Positions 27,926-37,578 of a stretch of DNA of 64,000 bases are shown one piece after another. A model generated the notes under the pieces. That model did no database searches, was not told the origin of the DNA, and saw nothing but the letters and a program-made list of their open reading frames with translations. This DNA comes from Marinilabiliaceae bacterium. GTDB taxonomy: Bacteria > Bacteroidota > Bacteroidia > Bacteroidales > Marinilabiliaceae. The first letter of the stretch is position 1; each line of letters begins with the position of its first letter. The DNA lies in contig JAFGBR010000055.1 in NCBI GenBank assembly GCA_016933045.1, positions 36,917-100,916 of the forward strand, in the 5' to 3' direction. A program made the translations under genes and the position numbers.

Positions 27926-28642
27926 TTAGTTAACAGGTCTTACTTTCCCGCCAACGTTCTCAGTTTTCTCAATTTTATTAGGGTTTCCTACATATTCAAT
28001 TACTCCCCCCGTACTGGCAAATGCTGTAAGTTTATTTTTTACATTAACGTTTGCTGAGGCTCCGGTGTTTGCTTTAATCAATGCTTCTTTCGAAATTAAT
28101 TCTGAAGCATTATAAACACCACCGGTTGTAACTTTAATTTCCTGGTAATCACACTCTCCATTTATGTTGATTCGACTAGCCGAGATGTTGGCTTCTATCG
28201 ATTTTGCATAAATTTCAATATCCATAGAAGCATCAACGCCGGTTATCAGGCTTATTCTATCGCATATTACAGCTCCATCACAGTCAATTGTAGATCCGGA
28301 ACCTGCTTCTAATTCAATTATTTGTTTATATGTTACATAAACCTGAACTGCCATGTCGTTATATAGCTTTGTGCGCATTTTAAGATAAAGAGTTTTTCCT
28401 TTGAGTTCTGATATAATATCAGATGGTTCCCCATTTTTTATATGTACTTCGATATACTCTTTATTACCGGCAATAAGAGTAACATTAATTCCTTTGCTCG
28501 ATTTAATTTTAGTAAATGATCCAAGTTCTCTTTTTTCTTTTTTAATAATTATCTCTGTATTTTGAGTTTCCTGATTATTTTGTTGAGCAATAATGGTAGT
28601 TGAGATAATTAGTAATAATGATAAAATGATTTGCTTATTCAT
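27926..28642 (-). CDS. DUF2807 (GIN domain) exported protein
   Basis: Protein of 238 residues with a signal peptide (IILSLLLIISTTIIAQ). The body is the Bacteroidota-rich DUF2807 'putative auto-transporter adhesin head GIN' beta-solenoid: FTKIKSSKGINVTLIAGNKEYIEV, GSGSTIDCDGAVICDRISLITGVDASMDIEI and ANTGASANVNVKNKLTAFASTGGVIEYVGNP. No sorting domain is present, so it may be periplasmic. Function is unknown. Confidence 0.82.
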   Translation of the reverse strand: MNKQIILSLLLIISTTIIAQQNNQETQNTEIIIKKEKRELGSFTKIKSSKGINVTLIAGNKEYIEVHIKNGEPSDIISELKGKTLYLKMRTKLYNDMAVQVYVTYKQIIELEAGSGSTIDCDGAVICDRISLITGVDASMDIEIYAKSIEANISASRININGECDYQEIKVTTGGVYNASELISKEALIKANTGASANVNVKNKLTAFASTGGVIEYVGNPNKIEKTENVGGKVRPVN

Positions 28643-28724
28643 ACCTTAAATATTTAATCTTTTGTTTGTTATTTATCGTTTTTGTTATAATTATATAATA
28701 AAAAACACTTTTTTATTGCAAATA

Positions 28725-31670
28725 TCATGCAAAAAGCTCTTTAAGATCCGATTCTGATAAATTCTTAAACGGATTATTTGAATTAATAAATGTATCGGCA
28801 AGTTCTTGTTTTTTTTCTTGCAGAATTGCAATTTTTTCTTCGATGGTTTCTGTTGAAATGAAACGATAAACAAATACGTTTTTAGTTTGACCAATGCGAT
28901 GTGCCCGATTAATAGCCTGGGCTTCGGCTGCCGGATTCCACCATGGATTGAGCATAAAAACGTATCCGGCTTCGGTAAGGTTAAGTCCTACACCTCCAGC
29001 TTTTAAAGAAATTAAGAAAATTCTACATTCGTTATCTTTAATAAAATGATTAATAGCTTTTTCGCGATTTTTAGTTGCTCCTGTTAGCATTGAATAAATA
29101 TGTTTCCGATGGTTTAATTCTGTTGCAATTAATTCTAAATCTTTAACAAATGAAGAAAAAACTAAAACTTTATGTTTTTCAGATATTATATTTTCGAGAT
29201 GTTCAAGTATTTGTTCAAATTTACCTGATTCTCCTTTGTAGTTTGGATCAATTAAAACAGGGTGGTTTGCCAGTTGACGAAGTCGTGTAAGTGCCTGTAA
29301 TGTTATAACTGCCGATTTTTCCATTCCTTGTTGCGAAATAATTTTGAGAAGTTCATTTCGAACTCCTGATTTTTCACGTTCGTAAATCTTTTTCTGTTCG
29401 GGAGACATGTCGCAATAAACCGTTTGTTCTGTTATTGGAGGTAGTTCTTTTGCAACCATGTTTTTGGTGCGACGTAATAGAAAAGGAGAAATGAGTGTTT
29501 GTAATTTTTTTTCAACATCTACGTTTTGTTGTTTTGTAATAGGGTTTACAAAATGGTTTTTAAAATAATTTAAGCTTCCTAATACTCCCTTGTTTACGAA
29601 ATTCATTTGAGCCCATAAATCGTTTAATGAGTTTTCAATTGGAGTTCCTGTTAGTACAATTCGGTGTTTGCCGTTTAAACCCATTACTGCATCATATATT
29701 TTCGATGATGGGTTTTTTATGTATTGACTTTCATCTAATATTATAAATAAAAAATTAACAGTATTTAAAAAATCAATGTCGTTTCGAATAACTCCATACG
29801 ACGAAATAATTACATGATAGTGTCGCAGTATTTTCCCAATGTCTTTCGATTTAATTCGGTTTTGACCAGTATAGACGTATGTTTTTAGCTTGGGTGCAAA
29901 TTTACGTATTTCGTTGTCCCAGTTGTGTATTAACGAAGTTGGCATTACGATTAACGAAGGGGTTTGGTTTGATTTGTTAAATCCCGAAATGTTAGTGGTG
30001 TCGAAAAGAGAAAGCTGCTGATTGATAGCTATTTCAGGATTGTTATTATCGTAGTATCCTAATAGAAGTGCAATTGTTTGTATGGTTTTCCCAAGTCCCA
30101 TGTCATCGGCCAAAATACCACCAACATTGTTTTTTGCAAGATAACTCATCCACGATAATCCATGTTTTTGATAAGGACGAAGAGTTGCTTTTAATGATTT
30201 TGGAGTGTCAATAGGATGGATTTCTGTTTCTGATATTTCTTGTAGTTTTATTAAAGATTCTTGTTTTATTGTTCCTAGTTTAGCCTCGTCAATTAAATTG
30301 AAGAACATTTTGTCGAGTATTAACTGGTTTTGGTCACCGGCTTTGGCAAAATGGAGTATTTCGGAATATCGTGTCATCCATTCTTCGGGAATTATAAATA
30401 TTGATTTGTCGGGGAGTTCATATTCTCTATTGCCTTGTTGGATGTGTTTTCGAAATTTGATAAAAGGTATTTTATGGGAGACAATATTTATGTAAGCATC
30501 TAACTCGAACCAATCGTTTTTTTCCGATAAGTTTGTTATCAGCATAAATTTGTCCAAAGAGTATTTTTTACCAAGGTTTTGATTTATTATTATTTGGTTA
30601 TCGGTAAGTTTTTTGTAATTATTATTGATCCATGAAATTATATTATATAAATATTCTGATGTATTATTTGGTGTTGAATTTGTTGGTCGGAATTGGCAAT
30701 CACTAGCGCTAATCAAACCCATTGTGTTTAGTAGTTTTATAATATTGTTTTCCCAGCTTTCAATTCTTTTTAACTTGTAAAACGTATAATTCGAATTATC
30801 TTCAATAAGTTCAACAAATATTTTCGATTTGGTTCCGGCCAGGTAACTTTTTGTTGCATAATTGTATTTTAGAGTTAAAACCGGTTGTTGACTCAAATCG
30901 TTTTCGAGTGTTAAAATTGCTTTGGGAGTTCCGGTTTTATCTATAATTTTAAACCCTTCGGCTTCTACATGATAATCTCTGATGCAGTTAAGAACAAATT
31001 TTTCGAGATATGATTTGACACTTTGTACAGGAATTTTGATTGATGGTTTGTCAACAAATGGTTTTATTTTTTTACTGTCGATATCAGCAAAACGATATAG
31101 CTTATGGTTTAATATAAAAGAACAAGGCGTGTTTGTTATGTAAATAATATTTCGATTTATTAATCCAAAGTTACGATCTACATCTTTAACTTTTAAGGTA
31201 TAATCAAGGCCTTCTGATGATAATTTAAACTGAAACAATGCTTCAGAAGGTAGTGTGGATATTGATATTTTATCATTATTATATAGTTGACTATATGCAG
31301 TATCTTTATAAAAAACAGGTGTTTTTTGCGATAAAGCTAAGAGTTCGATACATTGAACCATTCTTTTTTCAACTTCAGGACGTATTCTTTTATCTAATAA
31401 CTCATCGGTAATATTATCGTAAAAAAGTTTGATGGTTTTTTCTTTTGAGAATTTTTGATGCAGGCGTTTATCTGTTAATTCATCAAGTATTTTAATAATT
31501 TGTTTTTCCAGTTCACTTATTGATGTTTTATATTGCATAAGTCTTTCTGTAGTTATCTGTTCATGAACAGTAACAATTGAATCTGTTTTGTTTAACGATG
31601 CAATATATGGCGTGGCAGTCATACCAATTTTGTATCGCTCAGAAAAAATTACAATTAAGCTGTCAGTCAT
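28725..31670 (-). CDS. SNF2-family helicase-like ATPase
   Basis: Protein of 981 residues. The N-terminal ~480 residues are a poorly conserved region of the long bacterial SNF2 proteins. The C-terminal half is a complete SNF2/Rad54 motor: ADDMGLGKTIQT (Walker A, about residue 520), LDESQYIKNP (Walker B, about 647), LTGTPIENSLNDLWAQMNF, and ISLKAGGVGLNLTEAGYVFMLNPWW with AINRAHRIGQTKNVFVYRFIS (motifs V and VI). Such proteins translocate on duplex DNA; bacterial relatives such as RapA act on RNA polymerase. The target here is unknown. No defence partners (methylase, nuclease, PLD) adjoin it, so a DISARM- or BREX-type role is not supported. Confidence 0.87.
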   Translation of the reverse strand: MTDSLIVIFSERYKIGMTATPYIASLNKTDSIVTVHEQITTERLMQYKTSISELEKQIIKILDELTDKRLHQKFSKEKTIKLFYDNITDELLDKRIRPEVEKRMVQCIELLALSQKTPVFYKDTAYSQLYNNDKISISTLPSEALFQFKLSSEGLDYTLKVKDVDRNFGLINRNIIYITNTPCSFILNHKLYRFADIDSKKIKPFVDKPSIKIPVQSVKSYLEKFVLNCIRDYHVEAEGFKIIDKTGTPKAILTLENDLSQQPVLTLKYNYATKSYLAGTKSKIFVELIEDNSNYTFYKLKRIESWENNIIKLLNTMGLISASDCQFRPTNSTPNNTSEYLYNIISWINNNYKKLTDNQIIINQNLGKKYSLDKFMLITNLSEKNDWFELDAYINIVSHKIPFIKFRKHIQQGNREYELPDKSIFIIPEEWMTRYSEILHFAKAGDQNQLILDKMFFNLIDEAKLGTIKQESLIKLQEISETEIHPIDTPKSLKATLRPYQKHGLSWMSYLAKNNVGGILADDMGLGKTIQTIALLLGYYDNNNPEIAINQQLSLFDTTNISGFNKSNQTPSLIVMPTSLIHNWDNEIRKFAPKLKTYVYTGQNRIKSKDIGKILRHYHVIISSYGVIRNDIDFLNTVNFLFIILDESQYIKNPSSKIYDAVMGLNGKHRIVLTGTPIENSLNDLWAQMNFVNKGVLGSLNYFKNHFVNPITKQQNVDVEKKLQTLISPFLLRRTKNMVAKELPPITEQTVYCDMSPEQKKIYEREKSGVRNELLKIISQQGMEKSAVITLQALTRLRQLANHPVLIDPNYKGESGKFEQILEHLENIISEKHKVLVFSSFVKDLELIATELNHRKHIYSMLTGATKNREKAINHFIKDNECRIFLISLKAGGVGLNLTEAGYVFMLNPWWNPAAEAQAINRAHRIGQTKNVFVYRFISTETIEEKIAILQEKKQELADTFINSNNPFKNLSESDLKELFA

Positions 31671-31731
31671 TTAACAAAATTATTTTGCGCTTGTTTCTTT
31701 TATAATTGTTTGTTTTTAGTTTCAAAATCAA

Positions 31732-31739
31732 CAAATATA
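31732..31739 (-). promoter_or_regulatory. -7 element for the SNF2 gene
   Basis: The minus strand reads TATATTTG, matching TAnnTTTG, 62 bases before the ATG at 31670. It forms a divergent pair with the -7 box at 31820 on the other strand. Confidence 0.45.
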
Positions 31740-31819
31740 GTGAATGAATGAATGAGAATTGATTGTACTTGAAAAGGAACATTTTAAAAAAATGTTTATT
31801 TAAAATTGATCTAAATAAC

Positions 31820-31827
31820 TATATTTG
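31820..31827 (+). promoter_or_regulatory. -7 element for the flavodoxin-fold oxidoreductase gene
   Basis: TATATTTG matches TAnnTTTG, 23 bases before the ATG at 31851. The -33 region is T-rich without an exact TTTG. Confidence 0.5.
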
Positions 31828-31850
31828 TAACGTAAATTAAAATAAAAAAT

Positions 31851-32444
31851 ATGCAACATTTAATTATATATGCACACCCATCGAAAAAGAGTTTTTCATG
31901 TATGTTGAAGGATAGACTTGTTAAAGAGAGCTTAATAAATGGTTATAAGCCAATAGTAAGAGATTTATATCAAATGAGTTTTAATCCTGTACTATCATCT
32001 GATGATTTAGATAAAATTAAATATGGGAATGTTTCGGATGATATTATTATTGAGCAAGAATATATTGTTAACAGTGATTTGATTACTCTTATTTTTCCTC
32101 TTTGGTGGGCTGGTTATCCTGCAATTTTAAAAGGGTATATCGATCGAGTTATGTCGTACGGATTTGCATATAAAGCAGGAGAAAAAGGTATTGAAGGTTT
32201 ACTTATAAATAAAAAAGTTGTGCTTTTAACGTCGATGGGAAACAGTATAGAAGAGTATGAAGGTAAAAACCTTATAGGAGCTTTTAAACAAACCTTGGGG
32301 CATGAGATTTTCTATTTTTGTGGAATGGATGTTATTCATCATGAATTTTTTCAGCAAATACCCGATGCGTCAGAGGAAATTAAAGAAAAATACTCGAACA
32401 AAGCTTTGAAATTTTATAATTCAGTTTGGTTTGAAAAAGTCTGA
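31851..32444 (+). CDS. NAD(P)H dehydrogenase, flavodoxin-like fold (NQO/MdaB/KefF-like)
   Basis: Protein of 197 residues with the flavodoxin-2 fold. The N-terminal LIIYAHPSKKSFSCMLKDRL holds the FMN/FAD phosphate site. FPLWWAGYPAILKGYIDRVMSYGFAY is the hallmark of quinone reductases that use FAD or FMN. LTSMGNSIEEYEG is the flavin ring loop. It probably reduces quinones or acts as a stress oxidoreductase; KefF-like regulatory use is possible but no Kef channel is nearby. It converges with the PL10 gene. Confidence 0.82.
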   Translation: MQHLIIYAHPSKKSFSCMLKDRLVKESLINGYKPIVRDLYQMSFNPVLSSDDLDKIKYGNVSDDIIIEQEYIVNSDLITLIFPLWWAGYPAILKGYIDRVMSYGFAYKAGEKGIEGLLINKKVVLLTSMGNSIEEYEGKNLIGAFKQTLGHEIFYFCGMDVIHHEFFQQIPDASEEIKEKYSNKALKFYNSVWFEKV

Positions 32445-32453
32445 AATTATTAG

Positions 32454-32477
32454 ATGGGATTAACAAGTCAATCCCAT
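32454..32477. terminator. Hairpin between convergent oxidoreductase and PL10 genes
   Basis: ATGGGATT (32454-32461) pairs with AATCCCAT (32470-32477) across an 8-base loop. It overlaps the stop codon of the PL10 gene (32468-32470). T-runs on either side are weak, so termination strength is uncertain. Confidence 0.4.
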
Positions 32478-33547
32478 TTCTCTTTCCAATTTGTGTATTG
32501 TCTTAATACTTTGTTTGGGGTATCTGAATACCATTTGTAACCGTTTCTGCGTTCGCGTCCAATTTCCATTAACGATGTTTTTATAACGCCGTCTCTATCG
32601 CAAAAGAAAGGAGAATTGTCTTCAAGGTTCATGAAACGAGCCCAAAGTGGAGTTGCATTCTCGTCTTTTATCAAACGCTTTTCGCCTTCACCCTTTTCGT
32701 TTTTGTAACGTTCAACTTTTAAACCTGTAATTTTTGTTTTTTCAAACCATGTAACGGCACTATTTATTGCTGTTTTTATTTCGGTCGAAGGATTGTCGAT
32801 TGACATTAATAACAGAACAATACCAGCAGATTCTTGTCCGCTAAGAGAAGGCAATTCATAAGCACGTGCTTTTGCTGGTAAAAATGTTGTTTCATCGTGT
32901 TGGGCACACCAAGCTGTGAGAACTCCATTTTGTTTGTACTGTGTTTTTATAATACATTCAATGCCTTTATCAAATGCAGTTTTGGCTCGTGATAATACAT
33001 CTTCTGATGGTTCAATTGAAAAAACTCCTGTTTTTTTGAATAAATTTTTCAGTAAAAACATGATGTTTACCATGGAGTCGTCATTGTAAGTTATGTGCGT
33101 GTAATATCCTTTTATAAGAGGATAAAATTGGGGCCATCCTCCGTTGTCGTATTGAGCATCTAACAAATAATTTAGAGCCAGTAAAAAAGCTTGTTTGTAT
33201 CGTTCATCGGGTGTTTCTTTGTATATTTTCGACAAGAAGGTCATCTCTAACACAGTAGCGCCATTATCTGTTGTGCAGCCATTGGGTTTTTGTTTTAGTT
33301 GTATAAGTTCTTGTTTTTCTTTTTCAGTAATTTTTTTGTGCATTTTAGTGTTTTTAGGCCATCCGCCTATATTACGCTGGTATAGTAATACATTTTCGGC
33401 TATATCAATAGCTTCTTGCGATTTATACCATTCGCCGTTTGATGAGCGAACTAATTGTTTCCAGGAATAATCTAAAACCTGGCAGTTACTATTTATTGTA
33501 ATAAGAAAAGTGAAGAGTAACAAATTGCATTTTAATAATTGCATCAT
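32468..33547 (-). CDS. pelA: Pectate lyase, polysaccharide lyase family 10
   Basis: Protein of 359 residues with a signal peptide (LLKCNLLLFTFLITINSNC). PL10 landmarks appear in order: RNIGGWPKNTKMH, TTDNGATVLEMTFLSKIY, QYDNGGWPQFYPL, THITYNDDSMVNIMFLL (Asp pair at the catalytic calcium/substrate site), and SLMEIGRERRNGYKWYSDTP at the end. PL10 enzymes cut polygalacturonate by beta-elimination, giving unsaturated oligogalacturonides. There is no T9SS sorting domain, so it is likely periplasmic or a lipoprotein. It fits with the PL9/PL1 protein and KdgK-like kinase further along. Confidence 0.88.
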   Translation of the reverse strand: MMQLLKCNLLLFTFLITINSNCQVLDYSWKQLVRSSNGEWYKSQEAIDIAENVLLYQRNIGGWPKNTKMHKKITEKEKQELIQLKQKPNGCTTDNGATVLEMTFLSKIYKETPDERYKQAFLLALNYLLDAQYDNGGWPQFYPLIKGYYTHITYNDDSMVNIMFLLKNLFKKTGVFSIEPSEDVLSRAKTAFDKGIECIIKTQYKQNGVLTAWCAQHDETTFLPAKARAYELPSLSGQESAGIVLLLMSIDNPSTEIKTAINSAVTWFEKTKITGLKVERYKNEKGEGEKRLIKDENATPLWARFMNLEDNSPFFCDRDGVIKTSLMEIGRERRNGYKWYSDTPNKVLRQYTNWKEKWD

Positions 33548-33704
33548 GATTATTGATTTTGTTTATTCAAAAATAACTACTCATAATTGTTTTGCAGAAC
33601 TTTTTTTGCAATATATGATATAGATATATCCTTATACTAATTTTAGGTTTATAATTTGGGATAATTTTCTAATTTTGCAGTCGAATTAAAAAAGCATTAA
33701 CAGC

Positions 33705-35039
33705 ATGTTCGAGAATTTAAGTGAGAAGCTAGAGCGATCGTTTAAACTACTTAAAGGTGAAGGTAAAATCACTGAATTAAATGTTGCCGAAACATTAAAA
33801 GATATTCGTCGCGCATTATTAGATGCTGACGTTAACTATAAAACAGCTAAAACATTTGTAGATACGGTTAAGGAAAAGGCGATGGGACAAAATGTTCTTA
33901 CCGCTGTAAAACCTGGTCAGATGATGACCAAAATTGTACACGATGAGTTAGCTGAATTAATGGGAGGGGAGACAGTAGATGTTAATATAAAAGGAAAACC
34001 TGCCATTATTCTTATTGCCGGACTACAAGGTTCTGGTAAAACAACCTTTACCGGTAAACTTGCCAACTTATTAAAAACTAAGCGTGGCAAAATGCCTTTG
34101 TTAGTAGCCGGTGATGTTTATCGTCCTGCTGCAATTAAACAGTTGCAGGTTTTAGGTGAGCAAATTGGAGTGCCTGTTTATACCGAGGAGGGAAGTAAAG
34201 ACCCTGTTGCTATTGCTTTAAACGGTATAAAAGCAGCAAAGCAAAATGGTCAGGATTTAGTTATTGTCGATACTGCCGGACGTTTAGCTATTGACCAGGA
34301 GATGATGAAAGAGATCTCTGCTGTTAAAAAAGCTATTAATCCTGATGAGATATTGTTTGTTGTTGATTCAATGACAGGCCAGGATGCTGTAAATACTGCA
34401 AAAGAATTTAACGATCAGCTCGATTTTGATGGTGTTGTTTTAACCAAGTTGGATGGAGATACTCGTGGTGGTGCTGCATTATCAATTCGTAGTGTGGTTA
34501 ATAAACCAATTAAGTTTGTAGGGACAGGCGAGAAGATGGAAGCTTTGGATGTATTCCATCCTAATCGTATGGCCGATAGGATTCTTGGTATGGGTGATAT
34601 TGTTTCACTTGTAGAACGTGCCCAGGAACAATTTGATGCCGATGAAGCCCGTAAGCTTCAAAAGAAAATTGCTAAAAACCAGTTTAATTTTGATGATTTC
34701 TTAGGGCAGATTCAACAAATAAAAAAGATGGGTAACATTAAAGATTTGGCCAGCATGATACCCGGCATGGGAAAGGTGATGAAGAATATGGATTTTGATG
34801 ATGACGCATTTAAAGGTGTTGAGGCAATTATTTATTCTATGACACCGGCTGAACGTCAGACCCCGGAGATATTGAATGGTAGTCGTCGTAAGCGTATTGC
34901 TGAAGGTAGTGGAACATCAATACAGGAGGTAAATCGATTGATTAAGCAGTTTGATGATACGAGAAAGATGATGCGTATGATGACCCAGGGAAATAAACTT
35001 TCGCGTATGATGGGTAATATGCCTATGGGTAGAAGATAG
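33705..35039 (+). CDS. ffh: Signal recognition particle protein Ffh
   Basis: SRP GTPase of 444 residues. The N domain (MFENLSEKLERSFKLLKGEG) precedes a G domain with GLQGSGKTT (about 107-115), DTAGR, and TKLDGDTRGGAALS. The C-terminal methionine-rich M domain (MTPAERQTPEILNGSRRKRIAEGSG, then KMMRMMTQGNKLSRMMG) binds 4.5S RNA and signal sequences. It directs nascent membrane proteins to FtsY at the membrane. An A+T-rich 157-base spacer precedes it, and TAATTTTG at 33670-33677 is a possible -7 box. Confidence 0.95.
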   Translation: MFENLSEKLERSFKLLKGEGKITELNVAETLKDIRRALLDADVNYKTAKTFVDTVKEKAMGQNVLTAVKPGQMMTKIVHDELAELMGGETVDVNIKGKPAIILIAGLQGSGKTTFTGKLANLLKTKRGKMPLLVAGDVYRPAAIKQLQVLGEQIGVPVYTEEGSKDPVAIALNGIKAAKQNGQDLVIVDTAGRLAIDQEMMKEISAVKKAINPDEILFVVDSMTGQDAVNTAKEFNDQLDFDGVVLTKLDGDTRGGAALSIRSVVNKPIKFVGTGEKMEALDVFHPNRMADRILGMGDIVSLVERAQEQFDADEARKLQKKIAKNQFNFDDFLGQIQQIKKMGNIKDLASMIPGMGKVMKNMDFDDDAFKGVEAIIYSMTPAERQTPEILNGSRRKRIAEGSGTSIQEVNRLIKQFDDTRKMMRMMTQGNKLSRMMGNMPMGRR

Positions 35040-35116
35040 AGAATAGAAATAAGGCATAAGGGATTGATATTATTTATTTTTTTAGTTTTCAAAGTATAAT
35101 TATAATATAGAATTAA

Positions 35117-35998
35117 ATGCAACTCATTGATGGAAAATTAGTTTCGAAAGAGGTTCGTAAATCAATTGCCGAAGAGGTGACGAAAATAATTGCAAAAGGA
35201 GAACGTGCTCCTCATTTGGCTGCTGTATTGGTTGGTCATGATGGCGGTAGTGAAACTTATGTTGCCAATAAAATTAAAGCCTGTGAAGAAGTTGGTTTTA
35301 CATCAACATTAATTCGTTACGAAGATAATGTAACAGAAGAAGAGTTGTTGAATAAAGTTATTGAATTGAATAATAATCCTGAAATTGATGGTTTTATTGT
35401 TCAATTACCATTGCCAAAACATATATCGGAAGAAAAAGTAACTGAGACCATCGATCCCCGTAAAGATGTTGATGGTTTTCACCCACAAAATATTGGCCGT
35501 TTAACACTTGGTTCTCCAACTTTTGTTTCAGCAACACCTCAAGGAATGTTAGAGTTGTTGAAATATTATAATATTGCAACTAATGGAAAACATTGTGTTG
35601 TTATAGGACGAAGTAATATTGTTGGTCGTCCAATGAGTATTCTGCTTTCGCAAAAACGCGAGCCGGGTAACTGTACCGTAACAGTGCTTCATAGTAGAAG
35701 TGAAAATTTGAAAGAGATATGCCGTCAGGCCGATATTATTGTTGCTGCAGTTGGAGTTCCTGAATTTGTTACTGCTGATATGGTTAAAGAAGGCGCAGTT
35801 GTTTTAGATGTTGGAACTACACGAGTGCCATCTAACGAAACCAAAAGTGGATGGAGACTAAAAGGTGATGTGAAATTTGATGAGGTATCGCCAAAATGCA
35901 GTTTTATTACTCCTGTTCCTGGTGGAGTTGGGCCAATGACAATTACTTCGTTGATGATTAATACATTGAAAGCTGCTAATAAGGAAATTTATAAGTAG
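35117..35998 (+). CDS. folD: Bifunctional 5,10-methylenetetrahydrofolate dehydrogenase/cyclohydrolase
   Basis: Enzyme of 293 residues that interconverts methylene-, methenyl- and 10-formyl-tetrahydrofolate. [23 protein letters not shown] includes the catalytic Tyr and Lys. [14 protein letters not shown] and [17 protein letters not shown] form the folate site, and [11 protein letters not shown] is the NADP site. The ending [18 protein letters not shown] is invariant in FolD. It lies 77 bases after ffh with no terminator, so co-transcription is possible. Confidence 0.95.
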   Translation: MQLIDGKLVSKEVRKSIAEEVTKIIAKGERAPHLAAVLVGHDGGSETYVANKIKACEEVGFTSTLIRYEDNVTEEELLNKVIELNNNPEIDGFIVQLPLPKHISEEKVTETIDPRKDVDGFHPQNIGRLTLGSPTFVSATPQGMLELLKYYNIATNGKHCVVIGRSNIVGRPMSILLSQKREPGNCTVTVLHSRSENLKEICRQADIIVAAVGVPEFVTADMVKEGAVVLDVGTTRVPSNETKSGWRLKGDVKFDEVSPKCSFITPVPGGVGPMTITSLMINTLKAANKEIYK

Positions 35999-36020
35999 TT
36001 TTTTATTAAAGTATAATAGA

Positions 36021-36046
36021 GGCTGCCAATTTTGGTGGCCTTTTTT
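36021..36046 (+). terminator. Terminator after folD
   Basis: GGCTGCCAA (36021-36029) pairs with TTGGTGGCC (36032-36040), including two G-U pairs, followed by six T (36041-36046). Confidence 0.75.
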
Positions 36047-36155
36047 GTTTTAATTTATTTAAATAAAGCAAAATATTGAAAAATATAGTGGGTATTATTG
36101 ATTAAGCAATTGTTTATTTGTAAATTATAAATGTTGCGTATAAATCATTTGAGAT

Positions 36156-37103
36156 ATGATACTTACAGTAACATTGAATCCGGCAATTGATAAAATTCTT
36201 ATTCTTAGAGGATTTGAAATGCATAAGTTACATCGTTTAGTTGGCGATGAAAAATGTAATACCACAGCCGGAGGGAAAGGGGTTAATATAGCTTTAGGTT
36301 TAAAGGCTTTGGGCAATGATGTAATTGCAACAGGCTTTGCAGGTGGTTATACAGGTCATAAGTTATGCGAAGAGTTAAGGGATCACGATGTTACAACAAG
36401 TTTTATTTTTACTGATGGATTGACCCGAACTAATAGTGCTATGTTAGATGTTGAAAATGAAACTCTAACAGAGATAAATGATTTTGGATCAGAGATATCA
36501 TCAGCCGATAAGATTCACTTCCTTGATAATTATAGACGTCTTTTAAATCGTGTTGAAATGGTTGTTATTGCCGGATCATTACCTCCGGGGATTGATGAAT
36601 CGTATTATTACCAGCTTATAAAAGAGGCAAATGATAAAAATATAAAGGTGGCATTGCATGTGTCATCGAAATATACATCGTTGTATAATGGTGCAAATCC
36701 GTTTTTGATTAACCCTGATATGCGTAGTAACCATGAGTTTCTTGACAGGCCACTTGATGGAATAGAGGCTTTTATTAATGCGGGAAGGGATGTATTGATA
36801 AAAAACAGAGATACCGATTTTGTTGTCTTTACTCACAGGTTGGAGAATATTGTTGCATTGACCCGTAGTCATACTTATGTGCTGCGGCCCAAAGGTCTAA
36901 AGATATTAAATATGTTTGGGTATTGTGATGCATACCTGGCGGGGTTCATTTATGGATATTTAAAAGGTTTTGATACCGAAAAAGTACTTCGTTATGCTTC
37001 TGCTGTAGGATTGACCAATGTTGAATATGTTGGTAAGGATATACATGACTTAAATTTAATTGATCGAAATATTGAAAGAGTTGATTTAGAAATACTCCAA
37101 TGA
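36156..37103 (+). CDS. PfkB-family sugar kinase (1-phosphofructokinase-like)
   Basis: Ribokinase-fold kinase of 315 residues. The start MILTVTLNPAIDKILILRG and TAGGKGVNIALGLKALGNDV place it in the FruK/LacC branch. The anion-hole/catalytic motif, usually GxGD, reads FGYCDAYLAGF near residue 266, so the catalytic Asp is kept but the preceding Gly is Cys. The motif change makes the substrate less certain than fructose-1-phosphate. It overlaps the CBS gene by four bases (ATGA), so the two are translationally coupled. No PTS gene adjoins it. Confidence 0.8.
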   Translation: MILTVTLNPAIDKILILRGFEMHKLHRLVGDEKCNTTAGGKGVNIALGLKALGNDVIATGFAGGYTGHKLCEELRDHDVTTSFIFTDGLTRTNSAMLDVENETLTEINDFGSEISSADKIHFLDNYRRLLNRVEMVVIAGSLPPGIDESYYYQLIKEANDKNIKVALHVSSKYTSLYNGANPFLINPDMRSNHEFLDRPLDGIEAFINAGRDVLIKNRDTDFVVFTHRLENIVALTRSHTYVLRPKGLKILNMFGYCDAYLAGFIYGYLKGFDTEKVLRYASAVGLTNVEYVGKDIHDLNLIDRNIERVDLEILQ

Positions 37104-37546
37104 AACTGGTTCGAGAATATATGACTAAAGACATTGTTGCTGTTTGCAATTCATCTACGGTTAAGCGTGTAATTGAAGTAATGGTTTTACATAGATTATG
37201 TGCTGTTCCTGTTGTTAATAAGATTGGTGAGTATATTGGTTGTATTAGCGAATCAGATATTTTAAATGAAGCTATGCCAACTTATATGAAATCGATTGCA
37301 AATACATCGGTTCTGGCAAATATTGATTTGGTTACCAATCATTTAGGGCAAATTATTAATAATCCTGCTTCTGATTTTATTGATAAGGAATATCCGATAG
37401 TAAAGCCCGATGATACTCTTTCGTATGCTGCCGATTTGTTGTTTAGATCGAAACGCACAATGTTGCCAGTTGTAACAGGAAATGAGTTGATTGGTTTTTT
37501 TAGTAGGTTGGATTTTTTATCGATACCGTTGGTTAAAGATGACTAA
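37100..37546 (+). CDS. CBS-domain pair protein
   Basis: Protein of 148 residues made of two CBS repeats: REYMTKDIVAVCNSSTVKRVIEVMVLHRLCAVPVV with ISESDIL, then DFIDKEYPIVKPDDTLSYAADLLFRSKRTMLPVV with FFSRLDFL. CBS pairs sense adenine nucleotides or related ligands. It is coupled to the kinase by a four-base overlap and precedes a transporter, so it may gate one of them. This is an inference, since the sequence shows only the sensor fold. Confidence 0.82.
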   Translation: MKLVREYMTKDIVAVCNSSTVKRVIEVMVLHRLCAVPVVNKIGEYIGCISESDILNEAMPTYMKSIANTSVLANIDLVTNHLGQIINNPASDFIDKEYPIVKPDDTLSYAADLLFRSKRTMLPVVTGNELIGFFSRLDFLSIPLVKDD

Positions 37547-37578
37547 TAGTATCTGCTTTCAATACAAAAAGAGTGCTT

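Noticed and set aside
28725..31670. Phage-defence island around the SNF2 protein
   Set aside because: No methylase, nuclease, PglZ or phospholipase-type partner lies next to it; neighbours are a DUF2807 protein and a quinone reductase.
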